This document shows positions 1-12,062 of a DNA stretch of 64,000 bases, in pieces (the stretch's first letter is position 1; every line of letters begins with the position of its first letter). Position numbers and translations under genes: made by a program. The notes below the pieces were generated by a model, which worked only from the letters and a program-made list of their open reading frames with translations, made no database searches and was not told where the DNA came from. Source of the stretch: JALZKA01 sp963734015 (GTDB taxonomy: Bacteria > Actinomycetota > Thermoleophilia > Solirubrobacterales > 70-9); the NCBI GenBank assembly GCA_963734015.1, contig CAVTFG010000016.1, positions 62,001 to 126,000 on the forward strand. The letters are read 5' to 3'.

Positions 1-1
1 G

Positions 2-258
2 CGCTACTCGCTCGAGGTCTCGTCGCCCGGTGTCGATCGGCCCCTGACCAAGCCCGAGCACTTCCGCCGCTTCCTCGGCCGGCGCGTGCGCGTGCGCACC
101 ACCGACGCGATCGAGGGACGGCGGAACTTCACGGGAACCATCGCCGAGGCCGACGACGACAGCGTGCTCGTCGCCGCAGAGGGGACGCCCGTGCGGATCC
201 CGATCACCGGGATCAAGCGCTCGAACCTAATTGGAGACTTGGAATTTGGAGGTGAGTC

Positions 259-262
<4 letters not shown>
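2..262 (+). CDS. rimP: Ribosome maturation factor RimP (3' end only)
   Basis: The window opens inside this gene; the last 86 codons and a TGA stop are present. The visible part contains the family hallmark SSPGVDRPL near its start, then FTG and an SM-like C-terminal barrel ending IKRSNLIGD. RimP binds the free 30S subunit and assists its maturation. The stop overlaps the GTG start of nusA by 4 bases (GTGA), so the two are translationally coupled. The rimP-nusA-infB order is the standard bacterial cluster, which supports the call. The N-terminal half lies outside the window. Confidence 0.95.
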
Positions 263-1794
<1,532 letters not shown>

Positions 1795-1981
1795 CGACGA
1801 AGTCGCGGAAGGCGACGCCGAGCCTGCCGCCCCGACGGAGCCCGAACCCGACGGCCCCGGACGCGAAGCGGAGGAGCCGTCGGATGAATCTGTCGCGGAA
1901 GGCGACGCCGAGCCTGCCGCCCCGACGGCGCCCGAACCCGACGGCCCCGGACGCGAAGCGGAGGAGCCGTCGGAGGTCTAA
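1795..1981 (+). other. Out-of-frame acidic extension of nusA
   Basis: Between the nusA stop and infB, the frame one base ahead of nusA is open and encodes an Asp/Glu/Pro/Ala-rich stretch (two copies of a 30-residue unit beginning VAEGDAEPAAP). It ends in a TAA that overlaps the infB ATG as TAATG. It has no start codon or ribosome site of its own, and its composition matches the nusA tail. I infer that it is the real nusA C terminus, separated by a one-base shift in or near the CCC at 1777-1779. A programmed shift cannot be excluded. Confidence 0.6.
1802..1974 (+). repeat. Two-copy 90-bp direct repeat in the nusA-infB junction
   Basis: Copies at 1802-1884 and 1892-1974 (period 90 bp) differ at a single position (A at 1839, C at 1929). 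The period is 30 codons, so duplication keeps the frame. Near identity, including third codon positions, indicates a recent tandem duplication in a low-complexity acidic tail. Confidence 0.9.
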
Positions 1982-4203
1982 TGGCCAAGAAGAGAGTTCA
2001 TGAGATCGCCAAGGCGAGGGGCCTCGCCAGCAAGGACGTCCTCGCCAGGCTGCAGGAGGCCGGCGTCGAGGTAACCGCGGCCGCCTCAAGCGTCGAGGAG
2101 GACGTGGCGGCGAAGGTCCTCGACGGCGCGGCCGAGGCGCCCGCCCCGAAGGCCGAAGCGAAGTCCGCGCAGGCTGCACCCAAGCCCGCCGCGCCGGCCG
2201 AGGGGGAGCAGGCGCAGCGGCCGGTCCGGCCCGTGCGCCCCGCGCCCGACGGCGGAAGCGCCACCGCCGCCGCCGCGAAGGGCGGCAAGCGCCGCCGGGT
2301 AGTGATCGACTCACAGGCATCGCGGCGCGATTCGATGGGCCCGCCGCCTCCGCAGCGCCCGCCCAGGCGTCGCGGTGGCCGCCGCCGCCGGCCGTTCCTG
2401 GACGAGCCGCCCGAGAAGGGCCCGGTCGTCGAGGCCGAGCCTGAAGTCCTGAAGATCGCATCGGGCGCGTCGGTGCGCGAGGTGGCCGAGACGCTCGGCC
2501 TCGGCAGCGCCGAGGTCATCAAGAAGCTGATGCAGCTCGGCGAGATGGCGACCCTTACGCAGACGCTCACCGACGAGACCGTGACGGTCCTCGCCGACGA
2601 GTTCGACCGGAAGGTCGAGGTCGTGAGCGCCGCCGAGGAAGAGGCGGAGGAGGTCGTCTACGAGGACGCCGACGAGGACCTGGCCGACCGTCCGCCCGTC
2701 GTCACGATCATGGGGCACGTCGACCACGGGAAGACTTCACTCCTGGACGCGATCCGCCGGACCGAGGTCGTCGCCGGCGAGGCAGGCGGCATCACGCAGC
2801 ACATCGGCGCGTACCAGGTCAGCCAGGACGGGAGGGTCATCAGCTTCATCGATACGCCGGGTCACGCGGCGTTCACGGCGATGCGGGCCCGCGGCGCCGA
2901 CGTCACCGACATCGTCGTCCTCGTGGTGGCCGCCGACGACGGCGTCATGCCGCAGACGGTCGAGGCCATCGACCACGCCCGGGCGGCCGAGGTGCCGATC
3001 ATCGTCGCGGTCAACAAGATCGACGTCGACGGTGCGAACGTCGACAAGGTCAAGGGCGAGCTGGCGAACCAGGGCCTGAATCCGGAGGACTGGGGCGGCG
3101 ACACGATCTTCACGAACGTCTCCGCGAAGACCAAGGAAGGCCTGGACGACCTGCTCGAGAACATCCTGCTGGTGGCCGAGCTCGAGGAGCTCAAGGCCAA
3201 TCCGGAGGCCGAGGCGTCGGGCTCGGTGATCGAATCCCACCTCGACCCGGGCCGCGGTCCCGTGGTCACGATTCTCGTGCAGCGCGGCACGCTCCAGGTG
3301 GGCGATTCCGTGGTGGCCGGCTCCCAGTGGGGCAAGGTCCGCGCGATGCAGGACCACACCGGCGCCCGCGTCGAGGCCGCGGCTCCAGGCGATCCGGTCG
3401 AGGTGCTCGGCTTCGACGGCGTGGCAGAAGCCGGCGAGCGCGTCGAGGTGGTCGAGAACGATCGCCGCGCCCGCCAGCTCGCGGGCGAGCGGGCGCATCG
3501 CCTGAAGACGGAGCAGCTGGCTCGCCGCACCCAGCGGCGCGTCACGCTCGACGAGGTCTTCGCGAAGGCCCAGGAGGGCGTCATCAAGGAGGTCAACATC
3601 GTCCTCAAGGCGGACGTCTCGGGCTCGCTCGAGGCGCTCCAGGACGAGCTCGCGAAGGTCCCCCAGGAACAGGTCCGGATCAACGTCATCCGCGCCGCAG
3701 CCGGCGGGATCAACGAGTCCGACGTGATGCTGGCGGCGGCATCGGACGCGATCATCATCGGCTTCAACGTCCGCCCGCTGGCCGACGCCCGCCGCGCGGC
3801 CGACCAGGAGGGCGTCGAGATCCGCACGTACTCGGTGATCTACAAGGTCACCGAGGAGCTCCGCGCCGCGATGGAGGGCATGCTCGAGGCGGTCGACGTC
3901 GAGGAGACGCTCGGCCAGGCCGAGGTCAAGCAGACCTTCAAGGCTTCCCGCGTCGGCACGATCGCCGGTTGCGAGGTCACCGACGGCAAGGTGACTCGCG
4001 ACGGCGAGGTCCGCCTGATCCGTGACGGCACCGTGGTCTGGACCGGCCGCATCGGCTCCCTGCGGCGCTTCAAGGACGACGTCAGCGAGGTCGAGAACGG
4101 CCAGGAGTGCGGCATCGTCCTCGAGGGCTTCGCGGACATCAAGGTCGGCGACATCCTCGAAGTGTTCAAGACCAAGCAGGTCGAGCAGACGCTCGACTCG
4201 TAG
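1981..4203 (+). CDS. infB: Translation initiation factor IF-2
   Basis: 740 codons. An IF2_N-like domain (from MAKKRVHEIAK) is followed by a basic, Pro/Arg-rich linker, a second IF2_N segment (about residues 155-205) and the GTPase domain with G1 GHVDHGKT (245-252), DTPGH (291-295) and NKID (345-348). The C-terminal domains that bind fMet-tRNA close the protein. IF-2 is the GTPase that places initiator tRNA on the 30S subunit and promotes subunit joining. The ATG overlaps the preceding TAA as TAATG. The length is normal for an IF-2 with a short N-terminal extension. Confidence 0.98.
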   Translation: MAKKRVHEIAKARGLASKDVLARLQEAGVEVTAAASSVEEDVAAKVLDGAAEAPAPKAEAKSAQAAPKPAAPAEGEQAQRPVRPVRPAPDGGSATAAAAKGGKRRRVVIDSQASRRDSMGPPPPQRPPRRRGGRRRRPFLDEPPEKGPVVEAEPEVLKIASGASVREVAETLGLGSAEVIKKLMQLGEMATLTQTLTDETVTVLADEFDRKVEVVSAAEEEAEEVVYEDADEDLADRPPVVTIMGHVDHGKTSLLDAIRRTEVVAGEAGGITQHIGAYQVSQDGRVISFIDTPGHAAFTAMRARGADVTDIVVLVVAADDGVMPQTVEAIDHARAAEVPIIVAVNKIDVDGANVDKVKGELANQGLNPEDWGGDTIFTNVSAKTKEGLDDLLENILLVAELEELKANPEAEASGSVIESHLDPGRGPVVTILVQRGTLQVGDSVVAGSQWGKVRAMQDHTGARVEAAAPGDPVEVLGFDGVAEAGERVEVVENDRRARQLAGERAHRLKTEQLARRTQRRVTLDEVFAKAQEGVIKEVNIVLKADVSGSLEALQDELAKVPQEQVRINVIRAAAGGINESDVMLAAASDAIIIGFNVRPLADARRAADQEGVEIRTYSVIYKVTEELRAAMEGMLEAVDVEETLGQAEVKQTFKASRVGTIAGCEVTDGKVTRDGEVRLIRDGTVVWTGRIGSLRRFKDDVSEVENGQECGIVLEGFADIKVGDILEVFKTKQVEQTLDS

Positions 4204-4206
4204 GGC

Positions 4207-4506
4207 TTGCGCCCCTTCGTCTGCCTGATCGAAGCTCGGCTCCACTTCGGCGAGTCGCACGACCTGAAGGCCAAGCGCAAGGAGCTGAAGTCGCTCAAGG
4301 AGCAGCTACGGCGCCGGTTCGGAGTCGCGGTCGCCGAGACCGAGGGGCACGACACCTGGCAGCGCACGACCCTGCTGATCGCGCTGGTGGGGAACGGAAC
4401 CGTCGGCGACCGCGCGGACGAGGTCCAGCGCTTCATCGAGTCGCGCTGCCCGGACGGCGCCAGCTTCGACCGCACGCTGCGGAGCCTCGAAGACATCCGC
4501 GACTGA
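4207..4506 (+). CDS. DUF503 (YlxP-like) protein
   Basis: 99 codons from a TTG start, 3 bases after infB. The sequence begins RPFVCLIEARLHF and contains SHDLKAKRKELKSL and the TWQRTTL segment typical of DUF503. This small family sits between infB and rbfA in many Gram-positive genomes and is often called YlxP. Its molecular role is not firmly established; position suggests a link to ribosome biogenesis. No ATG or GTG fits the conserved N terminus, so TTG is chosen. Confidence 0.88.
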   Translation: MRPFVCLIEARLHFGESHDLKAKRKELKSLKEQLRRRFGVAVAETEGHDTWQRTTLLIALVGNGTVGDRADEVQRFIESRCPDGASFDRTLRSLEDIRD

Positions 4507-4555
4507 GACGCTCCGCCCAAGTTTGCGCAGGCTTCGCCGTTATCCTCAGCCGCCC

Positions 4556-4894
4556 ATGGCCACCGAGCGAATGCGCCGCGTCAACGAGGTCATGCGCGAG
4601 GTGATCGGGGACTCCATCGCCACTGACTTGGAGGATCCCCGGATCGGGTTCGTGACCGTGACGGCCGTAGAGACAAGCCCCGACCTGCGCTCAGCGCGGG
4701 TCTTCGTGAGCGTGCTCGGCGACGAGGCGTCGCGCGAGGGAACGCTCAAGGCGCTGGCGTCGGCGCATGGCGTGCTCCAATCCGCGGTTGCGCGCGAGAC
4801 CCGCATGAAGCGCACGCCGACTCTGACCTTCCACTACGACGACACCCCCGAGCGCGGCGAGCGCCTCACCAGGCTCCTGGAAACCGACGAGTGA
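4556..4894 (+). CDS. rbfA: 30S ribosome-binding factor RbfA
   Basis: 112 codons. The ATG at 4556 (MATERMRRVNEVM) is chosen over an in-frame TTG 33 bases upstream because the family starts here. The body is the single KH-like RbfA fold, with DPRIGFVTVTAVETSPDL and the helix carrying KRTPTLTF. RbfA binds the 30S head and helps mature the 16S 5' end in the cold. A TATCCT hexamer (4541-4546) lies 9 nt before the start, so it may have its own promoter. The TGA stop overlaps the nrnA GTG. Confidence 0.95.
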   Translation: MATERMRRVNEVMREVIGDSIATDLEDPRIGFVTVTAVETSPDLRSARVFVSVLGDEASREGTLKALASAHGVLQSAVARETRMKRTPTLTFHYDDTPERGERLTRLLETDE

Positions 4895-5892
4895 GCGCCG
4901 CGCCTTCAACCACCGTTTCCGAACTCGAGCGGATGGCAGCCGAGCTCCGCGACGGCGATCGGTTCCTCCTGACCACCCACGAGGGGCCGGATGGCGATGC
5001 CCTCGGCTCGCTGCTCGCGCTCCATGAGCTGCTCGGGCAGATGGGCAAGGACTCCGTCATGTTCATGGCGGCGAAGGAGTTCCCGCTTCCCGTCGAGTAC
5101 CGCTTCCTGCCCCTGACCGACGTTTTCCACGAGCCGCCGGCGGACGTCCGGGACCGCACGCTGGTGTTCCTCGACTGCGGCAACATCGACCGCATGCCGG
5201 TTGACTTCCTCCAGCGCGACGGCGCCCACATCCTGAACATCGACCACCACCACGACAACACACGGTTCGGCACCCTCAACCTCGTCGACACCGACGCCTC
5301 GTGCACCGCCGAGATCCTCTGGCGCCTGGCGAAGCTGCTCGACCTGCGGATCACGCGCGAGATCGCGACCGCGCTCTACGTCGGGCTGGTCACCGACACC
5401 GGGAAGTTCATGTACGAGAACACGGACCCGGACTCGCACCGGATGGCGGCGGAGCTGATCGAGGCGGGCGTGAACGTCGACGAGACCTACCGCCGGCTGT
5501 ATGAGCGGGTTCCGATCGAGAAGGCGAAGCTCGTCGCCCGCGCGATCGAGAAGATCGAGCGCTTCGACGACGGCCGGCTCGCGCTCACCTACATCTCGCG
5601 CGAGGACTATGCGGCCACCGGAGCCTCGGACCTCCTGACCGAGGGCATCATCGACCACGTCCGGGCCCTCGAGGGCACGATGGTGGCCGGTGTCGTGCGC
5701 GACAAGACCGAGGGCGGGCGCACCGCCCGGAAGGTCAGCCTCCGCTCCTCGGACGGCGCCGTGGACGTCTCGGTCATCGCTCGCGAGCACGGCGGAGGGG
5801 GCCATATGCGCGCCGCCGGCTTCGGCACCGACCTCGCCTATCCCGAGCTCGTCGAGTTCCTGCGCGAGCAGGTCGCCAAGCAGCTTGACTGA
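4891..5892 (+). CDS. nrnA: DHH-family phosphoesterase, bifunctional oligoribonuclease/PAP phosphatase NrnA-like
   Basis: 333 codons from GTG, overlapping rbfA as GTGA. The DHH domain has DGDALGS near residue 30, the name-giving Asp-His-His at 118-120, and GLVTDTGKF. The C-terminal DHHA1 domain carries GGGGHMRAAG. NrnA-type enzymes degrade nano-RNA and 3'-phosphoadenosine-5'-phosphate with Mn2+. The position between rbfA and truB is the usual one in Gram-positive bacteria. All metal-binding motifs appear intact. Confidence 0.93.
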   Translation: MSAAPSTTVSELERMAAELRDGDRFLLTTHEGPDGDALGSLLALHELLGQMGKDSVMFMAAKEFPLPVEYRFLPLTDVFHEPPADVRDRTLVFLDCGNIDRMPVDFLQRDGAHILNIDHHHDNTRFGTLNLVDTDASCTAEILWRLAKLLDLRITREIATALYVGLVTDTGKFMYENTDPDSHRMAAELIEAGVNVDETYRRLYERVPIEKAKLVARAIEKIERFDDGRLALTYISREDYAATGASDLLTEGIIDHVRALEGTMVAGVVRDKTEGGRTARKVSLRSSDGAVDVSVIAREHGGGGHMRAAGFGTDLAYPELVEFLREQVAKQLD

Positions 5893-6544
5893 GCCCTCGG
5901 TCCTCCTCGTCGACAAGCCGGCGGGGGTGACCTCGCACGACGTCGTCGCGCGGGCGAAGCGGGACTACGACGCCAAGACGGGGCACGCGGGCACGCTCGA
6001 CCCGTTCGCCACGGGTCTCCTGATCGTGCTGCTCGCCCGCGAGGCCACGCGCGAGCAGGCGACCTTCATGGCGCTGCGCAAGACCTACAGGACCGTCGCC
6101 CGCCTCGGGGCGAGGTCGAGCACCGGGGACACCGAGGGTGAGATCACCGAGACCGGCGTCGTCCCGGAACCCGATCCCGAGCTTCCGACCGGGGAGGTGC
6201 TTCAGCGCCCACCCGCGTACTCGGCGGTCAAGGTCGGTGGCGAGCGCGCGTACCGGCGTGCGCGGCGCGGCGAGGAGGTCGAGATGCCGCCGCGCCAGGT
6301 CACCGTTCATCGCTTCGAGCAGCTCTGGCGCGAGGGAGACCGGGCGGAGTTCGAGATCGAGTGCTCGTCCGGCACCTACGTGCGGAGCCTCATCGCTGAC
6401 CTCGGCGACGCCTACTGCCTGGAGCTGCGGCGGACCGCCATCGGCCCCTTCGCCGTGGACGAGGCCGAGGCGGGTGAACCCATCCCGCTGGCCGACGCGC
6501 TCGGGCGCATCGGGGCCGGGGCTGGCAGGATCCATCGCCGATGA
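5885..6544 (+). CDS. truB: tRNA pseudouridine(55) synthase TruB
   Basis: 219 codons. The only start that gives the conserved N terminus (TEPSVLLVDKPAGVTSHDVV) is TTG at 5885, inside the nrnA end (8-base overlap). The catalytic motif AGTLDPFATGLL places the nucleophile at Asp39; RPPAYSAVKVGG and SSGTYVRSL follow. It makes pseudouridine 55 in the T loop of tRNAs. It is shorter than E. coli TruB, lacking a large PUA tail, as is common in Gram-positives. The stop overlaps the ribF ATG as ATGA. Confidence 0.94.
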   Translation: MTEPSVLLVDKPAGVTSHDVVARAKRDYDAKTGHAGTLDPFATGLLIVLLAREATREQATFMALRKTYRTVARLGARSSTGDTEGEITETGVVPEPDPELPTGEVLQRPPAYSAVKVGGERAYRRARRGEEVEMPPRQVTVHRFEQLWREGDRAEFEIECSSGTYVRSLIADLGDAYCLELRRTAIGPFAVDEAEAGEPIPLADALGRIGAGAGRIHRR

Positions 6545-7434
6545 CGATCGAGTTAACCGAGCTCCCCGACGCCAAGCCCCGCCCACGGCGGGTGGCGATC
6601 GGCACCTTCGACGGGGTCCACGTCGGGCACCGGAAGGTGATCGAGGGCGCCGACACGGTGCTGACCTTCGAGCCGCACCCGGTGAAGGTGATCGCGCCCG
6701 AGGCGGCGCCGAAGTTGATCATGCCGTTCAGCGCCAAGCGGGACGTGATCGACGGCCTCGGCGTGGACGAGCTGGTCGTGATCCCGTTCGACCGCGAGTT
6801 CTCGAAGCGCAGCGCGGATGACTTCATCGAGCACGTGCTCCTCCAACAGCTCGGCGCCACGCACGTCTCCGTCGGCGAGAATTTCCGGTTCGGAGCCAAG
6901 GCCGCCGGTGACCACCGGATGCTCGCCGAGCGGGACGAGTTCGAGACTCGGGTCGTACCGCTCGTGGAGGTCGACGGCGAGACCGTCTCCTCCACGCGGA
7001 TTCGCGCGCTGGTGGAGGTTGGCGACGTCGAGACCGCGATGCGCTGCCTGGGCGCGCCCTTCCTTTACGAGGGGCCGGTGGTCGAGGGCGACAGGCGCGG
7101 GCGCGAACTCGGCTTCCCGACCGCGAACCTGGTCCCCGCCGACGACCTCGTCCACCCGGGACACGGCGTGTACGCCGGGTTCGCCAACGGGCATCCGGCG
7201 GCGATCCACGTCGGCGTGCGCCCCATGTTCGAGACCGGCCGCGGGCTCCTGATCGAGCCGCACCTGATCGACTTCGAGGGGGACCTCTACGGGCAGACGC
7301 TCCGGGTCGCGTTCATCGCCCGCCTGCGTGGCGAGAAGCGGTTCCCGTCCGTCGAGGAGCTGATCGCCGCCATCACGCAGGACGTAGCGGACGCGCGCGA
7401 GATCTGCGCCGGCTTTAAGGGCCCGCCCCGCTAA
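6541..7434 (+). CDS. ribF: Bifunctional riboflavin kinase/FAD synthetase RibF
   Basis: 297 codons. The N-terminal nucleotidyltransferase domain has GTFDGVHVGH and TFEPHP. The C-terminal flavokinase domain has GRELGFPTANL and ends with a typical helix. It converts riboflavin to FMN and FAD. The segment between GHRKVI and TFEPHP is about ten residues shorter than in the E. coli enzyme, a compact version of the first alpha-beta unit. It is translationally coupled to truB (ATGA). Confidence 0.94.
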   Translation: MTIELTELPDAKPRPRRVAIGTFDGVHVGHRKVIEGADTVLTFEPHPVKVIAPEAAPKLIMPFSAKRDVIDGLGVDELVVIPFDREFSKRSADDFIEHVLLQQLGATHVSVGENFRFGAKAAGDHRMLAERDEFETRVVPLVEVDGETVSSTRIRALVEVGDVETAMRCLGAPFLYEGPVVEGDRRGRELGFPTANLVPADDLVHPGHGVYAGFANGHPAAIHVGVRPMFETGRGLLIEPHLIDFEGDLYGQTLRVAFIARLRGEKRFPSVEELIAAITQDVADAREICAGFKGPPR

Positions 7435-7449
7435 CCTTCGCCGCCGCGA

Positions 7450-7719
7450 ATGAGTCTCACGCAGGAAAAGAAGCAGGAGCTGATCCAGAAGTTCGGCCGT
7501 GCCGACGGCGACACCGGCTCCGCCGAGGTCCAGATCGCGCTCCTCACCGAGCGGATCAACGAGCTCACCGAGCACCTGCGTTCCCACCCCAAGGACCACC
7601 ATTCGCGCCGCGGGCTCCTGATGCTCGTCGGCAAGAGGCGCCGCCTGCTCCGCTACCTGGAGCGCGCCGACCTCGACCGCTACCGCCAGGTCGTCTCAGA
7701 CCTCGGCCTGCGCCGGTAA
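7450..7719 (+). CDS. rpsO: 30S ribosomal protein S15
   Basis: 89 codons, exactly the usual S15 length. Hallmarks are DTGSAEVQIALLT and SHPKDHHSRRGLL. S15 binds the central domain of 16S rRNA early in 30S assembly. The order ribF-rpsO-pnp is widespread. Only 15 bases separate it from ribF. Confidence 0.98.
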   Translation: MSLTQEKKQELIQKFGRADGDTGSAEVQIALLTERINELTEHLRSHPKDHHSRRGLLMLVGKRRRLLRYLERADLDRYRQVVSDLGLRR

Positions 7720-7783
7720 GCAGCTCCGACACCCGATCGCGGCCTTGTAACATCCTCCGCGATCCAACGATCGAAGCCAAAAG

Positions 7784-7801
7784 GGTCGCCACCGGGCGAC
7801 C
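7784..7801 (+). promoter_or_regulatory. Stem-loop in the pnp leader
   Basis: GGTCGCC and GGCGACC form a perfect 7-bp stem with the 4-nt loop ACCG, ending 9 bases before the purine-rich ribosome site AAAGGA of pnp. In E. coli the pnp leader carries a structure cut by RNase III that mediates autoregulation; a similar role here is only an inference. Confidence 0.4.
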
Positions 7802-7820
7802 AGATAGGAAAAAGGAATAC

Positions 7821-10097
<2,277 letters not shown>

Positions 10098-10101
10098 GGC
10101 C

Positions 10102-11382
10102 TTGGCGCTTCCGGAGAACGTCCAGCTCTCCGAGCTTCCAAGCGGCGTACGGGTCGTCACCGAGGCTGTGCCCTCGGTGCGATCCGTCGCCCTCGGGCTC
10201 TGGACCCGCACCGGCTCGCGCGACGAAGGACCCGGGCAGGAGGGGCTCTCCCACTTCCTCGAGCACCTGCTGTTCAAGGGGACGGAGCGCTATTCGGCGA
10301 TCGAGATCTCCGAGCGCTTCGACGGCATGGGCGCCGCCGCCAACGCGGCGACCAGCAAGGAATCGACGCACATCCACGCGCGGTTCCTCGACGAGCACAC
10401 CGAGGACGCGTTCGACCTGATGGCCGAGATGATGCTCGCCCCGACGTTCCCCGACATCGACTCCGAGCGCGATGTCGTGCTCGAGGAGATCGCGATGTAC
10501 GAGGACGAGCCGTCGGACCGGGTGCACGACTTCCTGGCCGAGGCCGTCTACGGCACCCACCCGCTCGGCCGCCGCGTGCTCGGCGAGGCCGATGTGATCG
10601 CCTCGATCCCGATCCCCAAGATCGCGGAGTACCACGACGGACGCTACGTGGCCGGCAACCTCGTGGTGGCCGCCGCAGGGCATGTCGAGCACGGCGAGAT
10701 CGTCGCCCTGGCGGAACGCCTGGTTCAGCCTGCGGCGGGCACGGTTGCCGCGGTCAACGGGGACGAGCCCGCCGATGAGCGGCGCCTGCGCTTCCACTCG
10801 AAGGACACCGAGCAGTTCCACATCTGCTTCGGCGCGCCCGGCATTGCGCGCGCGGACGACCGCCGCTTCACGCTGGCGGTCGTCGACTCCGCGTTCGGCG
10901 GCTCGGTCTCGTCACGGCTCTTCCGCGAGGTCCGCGAGAAGCGCGGGCTCGCCTACTCGGTGGGCTCCTACTCGGAGCAGTACCTCGACCGGGGAACCGT
11001 CGCGATGTACGTCGGCACCCGCGAAGACAACGTCGCCGAGGCCTGCGAGATCATCGGCCGCGAGCTGGCGTCGCTGCGCGACGAGGGCATCGGGGGCGAG
11101 GAGCTCGATCGGGCCAAGGAGCACGTCAAGGGACGGATGGTCCTGAGCATGGAGTCGAGCGCGGCCAGGATGTCCCGGATCGCGCGTTCCATCCTGTTTT
11201 CGACGCCGCTCCTCTCGATCGACGAGCTGCTCGCCCGGGTCGACGCCGTCACCGAGGACGACGTGGCGGGGTTCGCCGCCGAGTTCTATGACCCGGCCCG
11301 CTTCTCGGCCGCCTGCATCGGCCGGGACGAGGACTGCTTCCGCACCGCGACCGGCGCGGTCTCAGAAGCCCTGGTGGCATGA
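10102..11382 (+). CDS. M16 family zinc metalloprotease (insulinase/MPP-like)
   Basis: 426 codons from TTG at 10102, 4 bases after pnp; longer in-frame starts would lie inside pnp. The inverted zinc motif HFLEH is at residues 51-55, followed by the downstream Glu in LEEIAMYEDEPSD. The C-terminal non-catalytic half carries the REKRGLAYSVGSY signature. The family cleaves small peptides in a clam-shell chamber. It follows pnp in many Gram-positive genomes; the substrate is unknown. The stop overlaps dapB as ATGA. Confidence 0.92.
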   Translation: MALPENVQLSELPSGVRVVTEAVPSVRSVALGLWTRTGSRDEGPGQEGLSHFLEHLLFKGTERYSAIEISERFDGMGAAANAATSKESTHIHARFLDEHTEDAFDLMAEMMLAPTFPDIDSERDVVLEEIAMYEDEPSDRVHDFLAEAVYGTHPLGRRVLGEADVIASIPIPKIAEYHDGRYVAGNLVVAAAGHVEHGEIVALAERLVQPAAGTVAAVNGDEPADERRLRFHSKDTEQFHICFGAPGIARADDRRFTLAVVDSAFGGSVSSRLFREVREKRGLAYSVGSYSEQYLDRGTVAMYVGTREDNVAEACEIIGRELASLRDEGIGGEELDRAKEHVKGRMVLSMESSAARMSRIARSILFSTPLLSIDELLARVDAVTEDDVAGFAAEFYDPARFSAACIGRDEDCFRTATGAVSEALVA

Positions 11383-12054
11383 CCCGAGTAGTAGTCGCGG
11401 GCGCCGCGGGGCGCATGGGTGCGACCAGCTGCGACGCGATCGACGGCGCCGACGACCTGGAGCTGGCCGGGCGGGCGGATCCCTCGCTTGGCGTGGAGCT
11501 CTCGGATGTGGTCGGCGACGCGGATGTAGTCGTGGACTTCACGACGCCGGACGCCGCGCCGCAGAACATCCGGACCTGTCTCGACGCCGGGGTCCACGCG
11601 GTGGTCGGCACCACCGGATTCGAGCTTCAGCCGCTTCGCGATGCGGCCTCCGGCGGCGGGGCCAACGTCCTGGTCGTCCCGAACTTCGCGATCGGCGCGG
11701 TGCTGATGATGCGGTTCGCCGCCGAGGCCGCCGCTCACATGCCCGAGGCCGAGATCGTGGAGCTTCATCACGACCGGAAGCTGGATGCGCCGTCGGGGAC
11801 GGCGAAGCGGACCGCCGAGCTGATCGCGGCCGCCGGCGGAAACGTCCACGAGCCGATCCATTCGGTGCGGCTGCCTGGCCTGGTCGCGCATCAGGAGGTC
11901 ATCCTCGGCGCCGAGGGCCAAACGCTCTCGATCCGCCACGACACGGTCGACCGCAGCTCGTTCATGCCGGGTGTGCTGCTCGCGGTCCGCGGTGTGGGTT
12001 CGCTGCCGGAGCCGTTCACCGTCGGCCTCGAGCCGCTTGTTCGATCGGGGATAA
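11379..12054 (+). CDS. dapB: 4-hydroxy-tetrahydrodipicolinate reductase DapB
   Basis: The N-terminal GAAGRMG dinucleotide site and the catalytic-site motif ELHHDRKLDAPSGTA are clear. DapB reduces the DapA product in the lysine/DAP pathway. As written, its frame runs without a stop straight into dapA, giving a 516-residue open frame ending at 12929. One base ahead there is a TAA at 12052-12054, which would end the protein naturally as VGLERLFDRG if one C of 12033-12034 were surplus. I therefore annotate dapB as ending at 12054 and treat the fusion as probably apparent. Confidence 0.85.
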
Positions 12055-12055
12055 T
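12050..12055 (+). promoter_or_regulatory. -10-like hexamer GATAAT placed for a leaderless dapA transcript
   Basis: GATAAT ends 7 nt before the dapA ATG, the same distance seen at many other unit-leading genes in this window. It would allow dapA to be expressed independently of dapB. No ribosome site precedes the ATG. Confidence 0.4.
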
Positions 12056-12062
12056 CCGCGTT

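Noticed and set aside
1802..1974. CRISPR-like array
   Set aside because: Only two long in-frame direct repeats with a 7-base gap; no short repeats or spacers.
2737..4260. Minus-strand open frame opposite infB (about 500 codons)
   Set aside because: Antisense shadow of IF-2; composition only.
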